Shown here in pieces: positions 55,863-64,000 of a DNA stretch of 64,000 bases (position 1 is the stretch's first letter; each line of letters starts with the position of its first letter). Under the pieces are notes generated by a model. That model did no database searches and had not been told where the DNA came from. It worked only from the letters and a program-made list of their open reading frames with translations. Source of the stretch: Typha latifolia (lineage: Eukaryota; Streptophyta; Magnoliopsida; Poales; Typhaceae); assembly GCA_019914945.1 (NCBI GenBank), contig CM034105.1, forward strand, positions 1,488,001 through 1,552,000. Direction: 5' to 3'. Both the position numbers and the translations under genes were made by a program.

Positions 55863-56930
55863 CTCGGGTTTGTATCAGAACGTGGTAGTAATGAAAGTGG
55901 AGTTGGTGCTGTACCCACTTGGGAAGAGAAAGAGATGTTATGGGTTTGTTGGTCCAAAGTAGAAAGCTAGAGACCCCATGCTTCTCTGTTGGACAAGTGT
56001 CCAGCATAACAAGCCCCTAGAAATTTTTCTTTGAGAAAGTTAATTTTAAACAATTCATCCATCAATGAGATTAACCATAAATCATCATTTCTCATAGATG
56101 ACACCTCACCTACTGTCTCCAAAGGTGATGATTTTAAGCATTGTAAGGCTGCGGCGGCCCAGTGGTGGCTCATCTACAATTCCTACATTTTCTATTATAA
56201 GACAAAGGCTGCTGTGGATAGACTCTGTGCTATTCCTTATGAATTCAATCTCTTCAGCCATGCTTGCTTGGACGAGAGAACTGTAGGTTATTCTGCCTAA
56301 TGGTGGTGGGCTTTTTTGAGCCACGTTGCTTTTTGTTGTTCTCTTTTACTTGACAATAGTGTGATTGGTGCCAATTCTGGAACGATGAATGAATCAAATC
56401 TATGAGGGTACTTAACTTTCTGAGACTTGATAATTATCTTCATATTATATATATATATATATATTTTTTTTTTTTTAAAACATAGACATTGCAGTGCAAG
56501 TTATTGGGCCTTTCTCAAAGTATTTCTAGATGCCTCGCTTCACAGCCCAATATCTATTTAGAATTTCTGGTACTGACCTATAAAGATGAAAAGGGTTTTT
56601 TTTTTTTCATGTATACCCCTCTAAAGCTTCTTATTTCTAGTGTACCCTTCAAACCCCATGGCTTTTTTGTGCTGCTATTCACATCTATAAATCAAAATCT
56701 TATTGTAATTTAGCAAACAAAAAGACATAGACACCTTTAGTTTAAAGAAATGCATGTAAACAAAGAAGGGTAGTCCTGTTATTCACATGAATACATAATC
56801 CACAAATAATATCTGACTACCAGTACTACCACAGTATTATTACTCAACTCTCCCAACAAACATTATACATTCAACAAATAATTGCTATGCGTATATCCTA
56901 TAACACCAGGGGAATGGTATCTCTAAGCTC

Positions 56931-57119
56931 TCAATGAGCAAACAAAGCAAAGGAAGAGAAGATAGATGCCAAGAGAACAACGCAAACTCCTGGAAGAGTA
57001 GATATGGATCCACTATCCATCGAAGGTGATGGGCTCGGAGCTTCTTGTGCACTAACAACAGCTAAAAGTAGCAAGAAAAGCATCAGAGTAACCTTCGTTG
57101 GAAGCTGGAGAGAAGCCAT
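56931..57119 (-). CDS. Arabinogalactan peptide (AG-peptide), GPI-anchored
   Basis: A 62-residue single-exon gene. The N-terminus MASLQLPTK followed by VTLMLFLLLLAVVSA is a signal peptide. The predicted mature core is QEAPSPSPSMDSGS, with Ala-Pro/Ser-Pro dipeptides expected to become hydroxyproline carrying arabinogalactan. The hydrophobic tail (LPGVCVVLLASIFSSFALF) is a GPI-attachment signal, with Ser or Gly near DSGS as the likely omega site. The architecture matches the AGP16/20/22/41 class. It should lie at the outer face of the plasma membrane. ATG at 57119 starts the signal peptide; the frame is open upstream through a Lys-rich stretch unlikely to be translated. A TATA box lies 88 bp upstream. 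Confidence 0.88.
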   Translation of the reverse strand: MASLQLPTKVTLMLFLLLLAVVSAQEAPSPSPSMDSGSISTLPGVCVVLLASIFSSFALFAH

Positions 57120-57206
57120 TTTTTTTTTCTTTTCTTTTTTCCTTCTCACAGAAAGGTATGAAGAACGAGATGCTATGTTGCTATGCGAGAATCCAAAGGC
57201 TCGGGT

Positions 57207-57214
57207 TATTTATA
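57207..57214 (-). promoter_or_regulatory. TATA box of the AG-peptide gene
   Basis: TATAAATA on the minus strand, 88 bp above the ATG at 57119. This implies a short leader of about 60 nt. Confidence 0.6.
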
Positions 57215-57985
57215 GACGAAGGCTATAAATTTAGAGACGTGAATCCAAAGGAAAGTTGGAAGTGGTAAAATTTAGGCCGAACTAGCCGTTATGAAAGCTG
57301 CCCGAACGTTTGAAATTTAGCCGTTAAACGTGTACACGTGCGCGGGCGGCTCGGGAACTGAAGGCCACGTCGGCGTAGAACTTAAAGACTTTTCGTTTTC
57401 CCAAGTCCACCAATGACTGCTGGTCGACTATTTAGCGTGTACGTCTCTCCTAAAGAAGATCTGATTTATAGATTGTTTAGCACTTAACTTATGGTGAAAA
57501 ATATTAACACTAATGATGGTAGGGATAATTTAGTCATTTAATAGTTTGTTTATGGCAAAAAAAAAAAATAGTAGCGCTAATTATGGTAGAGATAGTTTGA
57601 TTATTTATACCGTTAGTTTTGATGAAAAATCTAATATTTATATTTTTGTCTTAATCACATAGGTTAAGTATTTAATTTTAAAATGCATATACATAAGTTA
57701 AATTTGAGTCAAATTATAGAAACAAAATATAATACTAAAAAGATAGTATTGTAATATAGAAAACAAGGTTAGCCAGACATGGGCTATAAAAACTCCAGTG
57801 AAAAATATATAATTAGACAAATATTATAACTTCCCACGCTATAAAAGGCTAGGCTGAGACTAGCAGGCCCAAATATTATTTTGGGCCGGACTTGGCCTCT
57901 TTTGATGATAGAAGTAAGCCCTTTTTTTTTTCGGTATTATGACCTTGGCATTAAAAATAAATAAAGTACATGGACACAAAACACT
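57215..57985. other. Spacer between AG-peptide and CAT transporter
   Basis: The AG-peptide promoter (GC-rich with acgtg cores near 57330-57375), then AT-rich spacer and the CAT 3' UTR. Near 57835-57905, ggctataaaaggctaggctg and gggccggacttggcc resemble low-copy repeat sequence. No gene was seen. Confidence 0.45.
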
Positions 57986-59776
57986 TCAAATTCCTACCAT
58001 TGCCTTGTCCATATCTCCTCCACTCATTTCCTTCTCTGCTTGCAGCTCTTCAGCCTTATCATACTGTCCATAGCCATGAGCCATGTCATAAGTTGCGTGC
58101 ACTCCAAAGAAAAAGTAGTAGACGAGCATTATCCCACTGCAGATCCCAAACCTAATGAACGCCTGAGACCCCAAAGAGCCCATGAGAAATAAATTAGTTG
58201 CAATCGACAAAGAAGGCAGCCATGGCACTAATGGCACTCCCCAAATCTTTGGCGTCCTGCACTGAGGCACAAACAATTGAATCCCAAGTGTCCCACCTAT
58301 CCACATTGGTACTGTTATCAAGTACCCAATCCACCCATGGGGCCTTAATCCCCAATAAGCCGAGGTCCCCATGGATGCAGCGATTATAACCAACAAGCAA
58401 ATGACCAACTTTGTTAGCTGCAGACGAGTAGAAACACCTCTCAAGTAGTATCTCCTCACAAGGAGTGCAGTGGCCATCATCATAAAGATGAATAATGTAC
58501 TCACAGATAGCAAGCTTGCCAACACATCTAGACTGGAGAACAGAGCAATGCAAGCACTTGAGATTGTGATTAGGAGAGTGGCATAGATGGGTGTCCCAGT
58601 GTTGGGGTGGACTAAAGCAAACAAGGGTGGGATTATATGGCTTCTAGCTATGTGAGTAGTGTATCTTCCCTGGCCTAATGCACCCACTAAGAGTACAGTA
58701 GTCATGCCCTTGAGAGCACCAAGTGCAACCAAATACTGCGCCCACTTCATCCCGACACTGCGAAATGCCACCGAGTATGCTGCATTTGGGTCGATCTCAG
58801 TGTACTTCTGCATCATGCTAAGTGCCAGGGCCATGAGGCAATAGATAACTGTGATAATTGACATGGATCCAAGTAGGCCTAATGGTATGTCTCTCGAAGG
58901 ATTTCTAGTTTCTTCTGCCATTGTTGCTATGTTATCAAATCCACCATAGGCGAAGTATACAATTGCAGCAGCTTTAAACACCCCTTGCACACCAAATGGG
59001 AGGAAGGGGGTTAAATTACTAGTCCTGGCATGAGCAAAACCGGCCACTATGACAAAGACTATGACTAAGGAGTGGACTGCAGATGCTATCCAATTGAAGT
59101 AAGAAGTCCTCTTTGTGCTAATCATGGCAATGGTGGAAGTGATCACAATGATTACTACAGCAATTGGGTCTAAGAGATTGAAGTCCTTCGAAAGATTAGT
59201 GTGGATTCTCAGTGAGTTTGGAGGAAGGTTTAAAAATGTGGATAAGTATGAAGTCCAAGCTCTTCCAACGGCCGCAGTGCCGATTATGCTCTCAAGTATC
59301 AAGTTTGCTCCAGCTATGAATGCAGCGAAGTCTCCTAATTCCACTCTTAGATAAGCAAACGATCCACCTGCAACTGGAATTTCCACAGCAAACTCAGTGT
59401 AGCAGAAAACAGATAGCATAGCAGAGATACCCGACGCCACGTAGGACAGGACTATCGCCGGGCCGGCGTGTTCATGTGCTTCTTGGCCGGTTAGGACGAA
59501 GATGCCGGCGCCGATCACCGAACCGAAACCGAACCATGTGAGGTCCCACCAATTGAGGCAGCGTTTCATCTCATTCTCGCTTTGTTTTCGGATTTTTCCG
59601 AGCTCGGTAACGTCGTCGGATCGCCCTACAAGGCGGTCCTTAAACCGGTGGTGCGTCTGCCGGAGCGCAGACCTGTAAGTAGCCCAGCTTTCAAAGGACT
59701 TCTCAGGGAAGAAGTCCTCCTTGCTCCATCTCCAGTAGCTTCTTGTTTGGAATTCATCAGTTGCCGGTCCTTCCAT
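57986..59776 (-). CDS. Cationic amino acid transporter (CAT family)
   Basis: A 596-residue, intronless APC-superfamily permease. A hydrophilic N-terminus (to about residue 75, with SYWRWSKEDFFPEKSFESW) precedes roughly fourteen membrane helices. Family blocks seen: WFGFGSVIGAGIFVLTGQEA, GPAIVLSYVASGISAMLSVF, TEFAVEIPVAGGSFAYLRVE, FKAAAIVYFAYGGFDNIATM, AEETRNPSRDIPLG and PIYATLLITISSACIALFSS. The substrate-binding Gly-rich first helix and the FGFD/GGFDN-type segment are intact. The N-terminal SYWRW block and length match the CAT1/CAT5/CAT8 clade, high-affinity importers of basic amino acids at the plasma membrane; the subtype is inferred. A TATA box lies 42-48 bp above the ATG. It is head to head with the PPR gene 0.9 kb away. 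Confidence 0.93.
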   Translation of the reverse strand: MEGPATDEFQTRSYWRWSKEDFFPEKSFESWATYRSALRQTHHRFKDRLVGRSDDVTELGKIRKQSENEMKRCLNWWDLTWFGFGSVIGAGIFVLTGQEAHEHAGPAIVLSYVASGISAMLSVFCYTEFAVEIPVAGGSFAYLRVELGDFAAFIAGANLILESIIGTAAVGRAWTSYLSTFLNLPPNSLRIHTNLSKDFNLLDPIAVVIIVITSTIAMISTKRTSYFNWIASAVHSLVIVFVIVAGFAHARTSNLTPFLPFGVQGVFKAAAIVYFAYGGFDNIATMAEETRNPSRDIPLGLLGSMSIITVIYCLMALALSMMQKYTEIDPNAAYSVAFRSVGMKWAQYLVALGALKGMTTVLLVGALGQGRYTTHIARSHIIPPLFALVHPNTGTPIYATLLITISSACIALFSSLDVLASLLSVSTLFIFMMMATALLVRRYYLRGVSTRLQLTKLVICLLVIIAASMGTSAYWGLRPHGWIGYLITVPMWIGGTLGIQLFVPQCRTPKIWGVPLVPWLPSLSIATNLFLMGSLGSQAFIRFGICSGIMLVYYFFFGVHATYDMAHGYGQYDKAEELQAEKEMSGGDMDKAMVGI

Positions 59777-60664
59777 TGATGCAATGATATCTTACACTAC
59801 TTCTTGCGCGCGTCTCAATATATAAGCATGTAGATTGAGAAGATAAGAAGGTAATCAATTGGGAGGTCGTTATGAACTGTGGAGCTACAGTTGGTCCCAC
59901 AGTGCTGGTGGGAAATTTGGCCCATGCTCTTAACTGATGGAGGCATGCATTGGAATCTACGACTTAAGAGTACCAAATGGTTTCAATATTCTAATTTCCA
60001 AGTGAAAACTTTTTGTTTGTTGCTCATCAATCTTTCCTCTTGTTAAAACAAAACGCAACCTTCAATTGAATGCCCAGAATCTTGACGACTTGCAGACGTC
60101 GAGACAAAAGTGTCTGCTTCCATGTCCTTCTCCATCCAATATCTTTTTCTCTAATGCGATGTCACGCATGATAGGCAGAAAGATTGCAATTATTGATCCA
60201 TTGCCAAACGCCATAAGATTTAATTGTTGCTATCCTTGATTACTAATACCAATGATGTCAAGTCATCAGCAAAAGAACAAAGAAGCTTAATAGAGAAAAA
60301 GCTTGCATGTGCACAATCCTTTTCTTCATTTCGTTCTCTTGGGGGAAAACAACAATCGACTTGCATAAGACTATTCAAAAGTACTCCCAAGTTGGTGCCT
60401 ATCGTTCTCTCATCTAGGGATTGGCAAATTATTGGAAGTTCTATCCTATATTCCCTGATTCATAGTTGAATGAATCAGTTCGCGTTCACACGGAGATGAT
60501 CCTTAACTGGAGTGAGCCTTAGTCCAGTGAAAGCTAAGTGTCCGAAGATGTGAGTAGAGAAGAATCAAATAGACGACAACAAGCACAGGACGAGCCAAAC
60601 TCAAGTTCGATGTAATAGTAGACGTATAACAGGATTGATAGCATCTACCAGGAGGGCAGGAACG
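59777..60664. other. Divergent promoter region, CAT / PPR
   Basis: 0.89 kb between two head-to-head intronless genes. It contains the CAT TATA box. An open frame at 60224-60469 has no recognisable content. Confidence 0.5.
59818..59823 (-). promoter_or_regulatory. TATA box of the CAT gene
   Basis: TATATA on the minus strand about 45 bp above the start codon, predicting a very short 5' UTR. Confidence 0.5.
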
Positions 60665-62227
60665 ATGATGCTTCACATCCAACTCCCTCAGCCATCCCCA
60701 ACTCGCCGTGCCTTCCAAGGTCCCCTTCTTCCCAATGGAACCAAATCCCACGGATTCAAACAACTCCACAGAACCTCCTCTACTTCCTCTCAGAGCACCA
60801 TCCAGCTCAAAACCAACAGCCAAAGCAGTAGCTCTCACTCGCTTCCGTCCTCCCAACGTAAAACCAAGTCCTGGGACTCAAGAATCCATCTCCAATTTGG
60901 TAGAAGGAACTATCGAGATTGCATCACCTCGTACTACCAAATGGTCGATGATGGCGTCTTCCCTAGCCATCCGACCTTCTCGCTCGTCCTCAAAGCTTGC
61001 TCCTTTCTGAATGATATCAGAGCCCTCAGGCTTCTGCACAATGACGCGTTGCGCTTTGGGCTAGACTCCGTTCCCTCCGTAGCAGCTGCTATTCTTGATG
61101 GGTACGTCAAATGTGGATCCCCTGAGTTGGCCAGCCAGTTGTTCGACAGAATGCCCCATAGAGATGTCATTTCTTGGATCATTGTCATTTCAGCTAGTTA
61201 TAAGAGTGGCAATTTTGGTAAAGCGATCAATTATTTTAGAGAGATGGTGGAAGGTGTAGCTCCGGATGAGGTTGCTTTAGTTAGCATATTGTCAGTGGCG
61301 ACACAATTGACATGGCTACCTTATGGACTTGAGGTTCATGGCTATTTGACAAGGAGGTGCTTCAGATCAGGAGAAGCTTTAATTTCTTCTCTTGTAAAGA
61401 TGTATGCCAAGCTTGGCAGAATACACTATGCTGTCCGAATTGTGAGTAAAACCAAGGAGAATAGTGCGATAGCATGGACTACACTAATGATGGGATACAT
61501 GAATTCAAACAACATGTATGGTGCCTTGTATATATTCCAGCGGATGATAAGTTTGGGAATTGAACCTACTGAGAGGACCATCAGTTGTGCTCTAAGGGCT
61601 GCTTCCCATCTGGGTTTAATTCGCCTGGGGATTCAGATACATGGATACATATTAAAGGGGCCGTTTGAATTAGACAACCACACACTGAGCAGTTTGATTG
61701 ACATGTACAGTATTTGTGGGATGCCCACCCAATTGTGTAGGAAGATATTTGATCAAATGAAGGAAAAAGATGTGGTTTCATGGACCACCATGATAATGGC
61801 CTATAACCGATGGGAAGATGGACATGCCTCCCTTCAACTATTTGATGAAATGCAAACTTCTGGTGTTTCTCCTGATTCTGTTGCATTTACAGCAGTTCTC
61901 TCGGCATGCAGATCATCTGGTATGCTACATGAAGGCCTTAGGTTGTTTAACTCTATGATTGTAGATTATGGAATAAATCCAACAGAAGAGCATTTTGCTT
62001 GTCTGAGAAACTTGATTGCCAAGGATGGAAGATTAAAAGAAGCATATGAAGCTATTGAAAGTATGGCTATCAAAGATCAGAGGGACATTTGGCAAGCTTT
62101 CCTAGGAGCTTGCAGGGTTCATGGAAATGAGAATTTTAGTGAAATTGCTGCAAGTAAGATGTTGAAGATTGATCAAAGTGAGAGCTCAGCAAAGGGACTC
62201 TCTGGTTCAATGATGAACACTTCATGA
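60665..62227 (+). CDS. Pentatricopeptide repeat protein (PLS type), short C-terminus
   Basis: A 520-residue intronless PPR protein. The Ser/Thr-rich first 75 residues could be an organelle targeting sequence. Repeats are clear from about residue 85 on, for example SELASQLFD-like SPELASQLFDRMPHRDVISW, LISSLVKMYAKLGRIHYA, IAWTTLMMGYMNSNNMYGAL, TLSSLIDMYSICG, KDVVSWTTMIMAYNRWEDGH and DSVAFTAVLSACRSSGMLHE. The E motif begins (DIWQAFLGACRVHGNENFSE) but stops 29 residues later, so no complete E+ or DYW domain is present. Such proteins bind organellar RNA for editing, splicing or stabilisation. Two adjacent ATGs (60665, 60668) start the frame. The repeat near codon 80 is degenerate (SWDSRIHLQFGRRNYRDC), and a small old indel there cannot be excluded. 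Confidence 0.85.
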   Translation: MMLHIQLPQPSPTRRAFQGPLLPNGTKSHGFKQLHRTSSTSSQSTIQLKTNSQSSSSHSLPSSQRKTKSWDSRIHLQFGRRNYRDCITSYYQMVDDGVFPSHPTFSLVLKACSFLNDIRALRLLHNDALRFGLDSVPSVAAAILDGYVKCGSPELASQLFDRMPHRDVISWIIVISASYKSGNFGKAINYFREMVEGVAPDEVALVSILSVATQLTWLPYGLEVHGYLTRRCFRSGEALISSLVKMYAKLGRIHYAVRIVSKTKENSAIAWTTLMMGYMNSNNMYGALYIFQRMISLGIEPTERTISCALRAASHLGLIRLGIQIHGYILKGPFELDNHTLSSLIDMYSICGMPTQLCRKIFDQMKEKDVVSWTTMIMAYNRWEDGHASLQLFDEMQTSGVSPDSVAFTAVLSACRSSGMLHEGLRLFNSMIVDYGINPTEEHFACLRNLIAKDGRLKEAYEAIESMAIKDQRDIWQAFLGACRVHGNENFSEIAASKMLKIDQSESSAKGLSGSMMNTS

Positions 62228-63458
62228 CTAAATGATAGGAGGTATGTACAATAGTACAATGCTTCTCCTGTACTTCTTTTTTTCCTCTTTCCTTTTGTGC
62301 ATATCTTAGATGATGATTCCAGTCAAGTGAAGAATGAACCTTTTTTCCCTAACTTTGAGTAAGAAGCTTCCCTTCGTGGCTTCTTCTTCTCATGGAAATG
62401 CCACTCTTTGAAGAAGTTTCCAAATTCACTATTTTGGTAGAAGCTGACATCTCAGGCCCTTCGAGATTCTCTAATAACTATTTGAATTTTGGGGAGTGCC
62501 ATTTCCTGAAGAGACTCAAAAGCGACAATTTCATTGTGTTTGTCATCAAATATAAGACCTCCAGTGATCCATATTATTCTCTCCTAAATATTTTTAGTGG
62601 TATAATGCTCCTACGTTCCTCTGCTTCAATAAGTTAGTTCTCTGACCTCCAAAATGCTGTCTCATCCATAGCTCTATGTACTTCCGGAGGACCTAGCTAT
62701 TGGTTGTGTTTGCTGAGCTCCTCCAATGTCATATTCGTGCATCTCCGTAGCATTAATTAGAAACTTATTTGCCTACTGTTCGATTAGCTTACTTGTTACA
62801 TTAGAGGTGATCGAGTGGCCTGGCCCGGTCCGCCCGATACCATAGCAGCCCAGCATACAACAGCGAACAGTTTCTATAATTTTAAACTAAACATTTTTTT
62901 TATCATTTTTAAAATAAAATTTTATTTAAAAAATAACTATTCTTATATTTACTTATATTATATATATATAATATATAAAAATAATGTTTTATTTTTTATA
63001 AAATTACTGTGAATACTATTTGATTTATATAAAATAAATTAATGAAATAGATATCAAAGTTAAATTAGTAATTGAGTTAGCATGTCACATAAGATGTAAG
63101 TTTGACAAATAATATTTATATATTTTAAAATAAAATAATTATAATATTTAATTATTATTTTAAAATAAAGAGTTATATTTCAGAATATAAAAAAATTATT
63201 CCTTAAACGAAGGAGGGCTTAAAGTGACATTGATTGACTTCCTAGTTGTTGAACCAATGAATATCTTTTTAATAAATAAATAAGGTAAATACTTTAATAC
63301 ACCTTTAAAAATTATAATCTTAATCCAACGGCTATAATAGCCCGTTTTCATACCCGGTACCGTTTCTCGGTACCAGTTTTAAAATCACATTAGGTAAGAA
63401 AAAGAGTATATTAGTTAAGAAGATTAATTACGTGTGCCTAACTTCCCAATTTTCTTGT

Positions 63459-63508
63459 TATACCCTTTAAGATCTTAACCATTAGATATTCATCAAAGTG
63501 ATTGATAA
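63459..63508. repeat. Direct repeat, copy 1
   Basis: ttataccctttaagatctta followed by accattagatattcatcaaa and gtgattgata. Matches 63951-63998 with about five differences, 492 bp apart. Confidence 0.85.
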
Positions 63509-63512
63509 ACAA

Positions 63513-63554
63513 TTAACGGAAGAAGCGCTCTACACGTTTTTTTTCTTCCGTTAA
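63513..63554. repeat. 12-bp inverted repeat beside direct repeat 1
   Basis: ttaacggaagaa (63513-63524), an 18-nt spacer, then ttcttccgttaa (63543-63554), an exact reverse complement. Confidence 0.9.
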
Positions 63555-63950
63555 GATTTCTCTCTTAAATATAATTATGCCTTAATTATAGGAGATATTA
63601 TTTAATATTAAATAATTTAAATTTTATTATTTGGAGATAAACTTCAATTTAAATATAATTCTCTATCTCTATCTATTAAAATTTAATTTAAATCAATCTT
63701 AAACTAATGGGAGATATATGTAAATAATCAAAAATAATCAAAAAGATAAAATGTAATTAAATTTTTATCAAGTTAATTATAAAAGACAACAATACCCTTA
63801 TTTTAATATATATACATTACTCTCAGTTAATGATATATATGTCTTTTACTTAATAAAATATTAAGATAATATAATTGTTAAAAAGTAATGTGCAAGATTA
63901 TATATCTAAAAAAAAATTACCTGCTGAACCGGTAATATCTTTCATTCCTA

Positions 63951-63998
63951 TTATACCCTTAAAGATCTTAACCGTTAGATCTTCATCAAATTGATTGA
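63951..63998. repeat. Direct repeat, copy 2 (at window edge)
   Basis: The partner of 63459-63508. The window ends two bases later, so any matching hairpin beyond it cannot be seen. Confidence 0.85.
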
Positions 63999-64000
63999 CA

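Larger units (their letters stand above)
53045..56930. other. 3.9-kb intergenic region between GA2ox and the AG-peptide
   Basis: AT-rich sequence with (TA)n at 53641-53659 followed by degenerate GTAT repeats, then a GC-rich island at 55360-55740, a (CT)30 tract at 55803-55861 and (TA)n at 56446-56464. Small ORFs are without recognisable content. Confidence 0.5.
62228..64000. other. AT-rich tail with unclassified repeats
   Basis: PPR 3' UTR, then extremely AT-rich sequence. From about 63.3 kb a repeated structure appears: direct repeats at 63459-63508 and 63951-63998, a hairpin at 63513-63554 and GGTACC palindromes near 63355-63375. It probably continues past the window. No gene was seen. Confidence 0.5.

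Noticed and set aside
55601..56007. Arg-Glu repeat ORFs on the minus strand
   Set aside because: They are readings of the (CT)30 tract with no homology or gene structure.

Overview
The window is nuclear DNA of a flowering plant. It carries spliced genes with AT-rich introns, plant-only families (HIPP, GA2-oxidase, AG-peptide, PPR, arogenate dehydrogenase) and many (GA)n and (TA)n microsatellites. The MPK6-type kinase, the GC-rich first exons and the overall gene style suggest a non-grass monocot. That is an inference; I could not place the species. No CRISPR array, operon, tRNA or rRNA was seen.

Layout. Thirteen protein genes were modelled by matching splice sites and codon phase by hand. 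From left to right: the 3' part of ALG9 (+), a HIPP metallochaperone-like gene (+), a one-intron retrotransposon-Gag-derived gene (+), a 14-3-3 gene (+), arogenate dehydrogenase (-), a PABP-interacting CID protein with two RRMs (-), an MPK6-type MAP kinase (-), the CCR4-NOT E3 ligase NOT4 (-), a DA2-like RING E3 ligase (+, head to head with NOT4), a C19 gibberellin 2-oxidase (-), a tiny AG-peptide (-), an intronless cationic amino-acid transporter (-) and an intronless PPR gene (+, head to head with the transporter). The main gene-free stretches are 13.2-15.9 kb, 21.0-26.7 kb, 31.1-34.1 kb, 47.4-51.5 kb, 53.0-56.9 kb and 62.2-64.0 kb. They hold microsatellites, diverged duplicates and decayed repeats.

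The genes do not form one pathway. Several act in growth control (DA2-like ligase, MPK6, GA2ox, 14-3-3) and two act on mRNA fate (CID, NOT4). The least expected items are: the domesticated Gag gene, whose intron interrupts the capsid-like region and which keeps a CCHC knuckle; two UIM-like helices and two upstream ORFs in the DA2-like gene; a 39-unit AG repeat beside the GA2ox TATA box; three introns with GC donors; two local tandem duplications of 281 and about 230 bp; and an orphan GC-rich promoter-like island near 55.5 kb.
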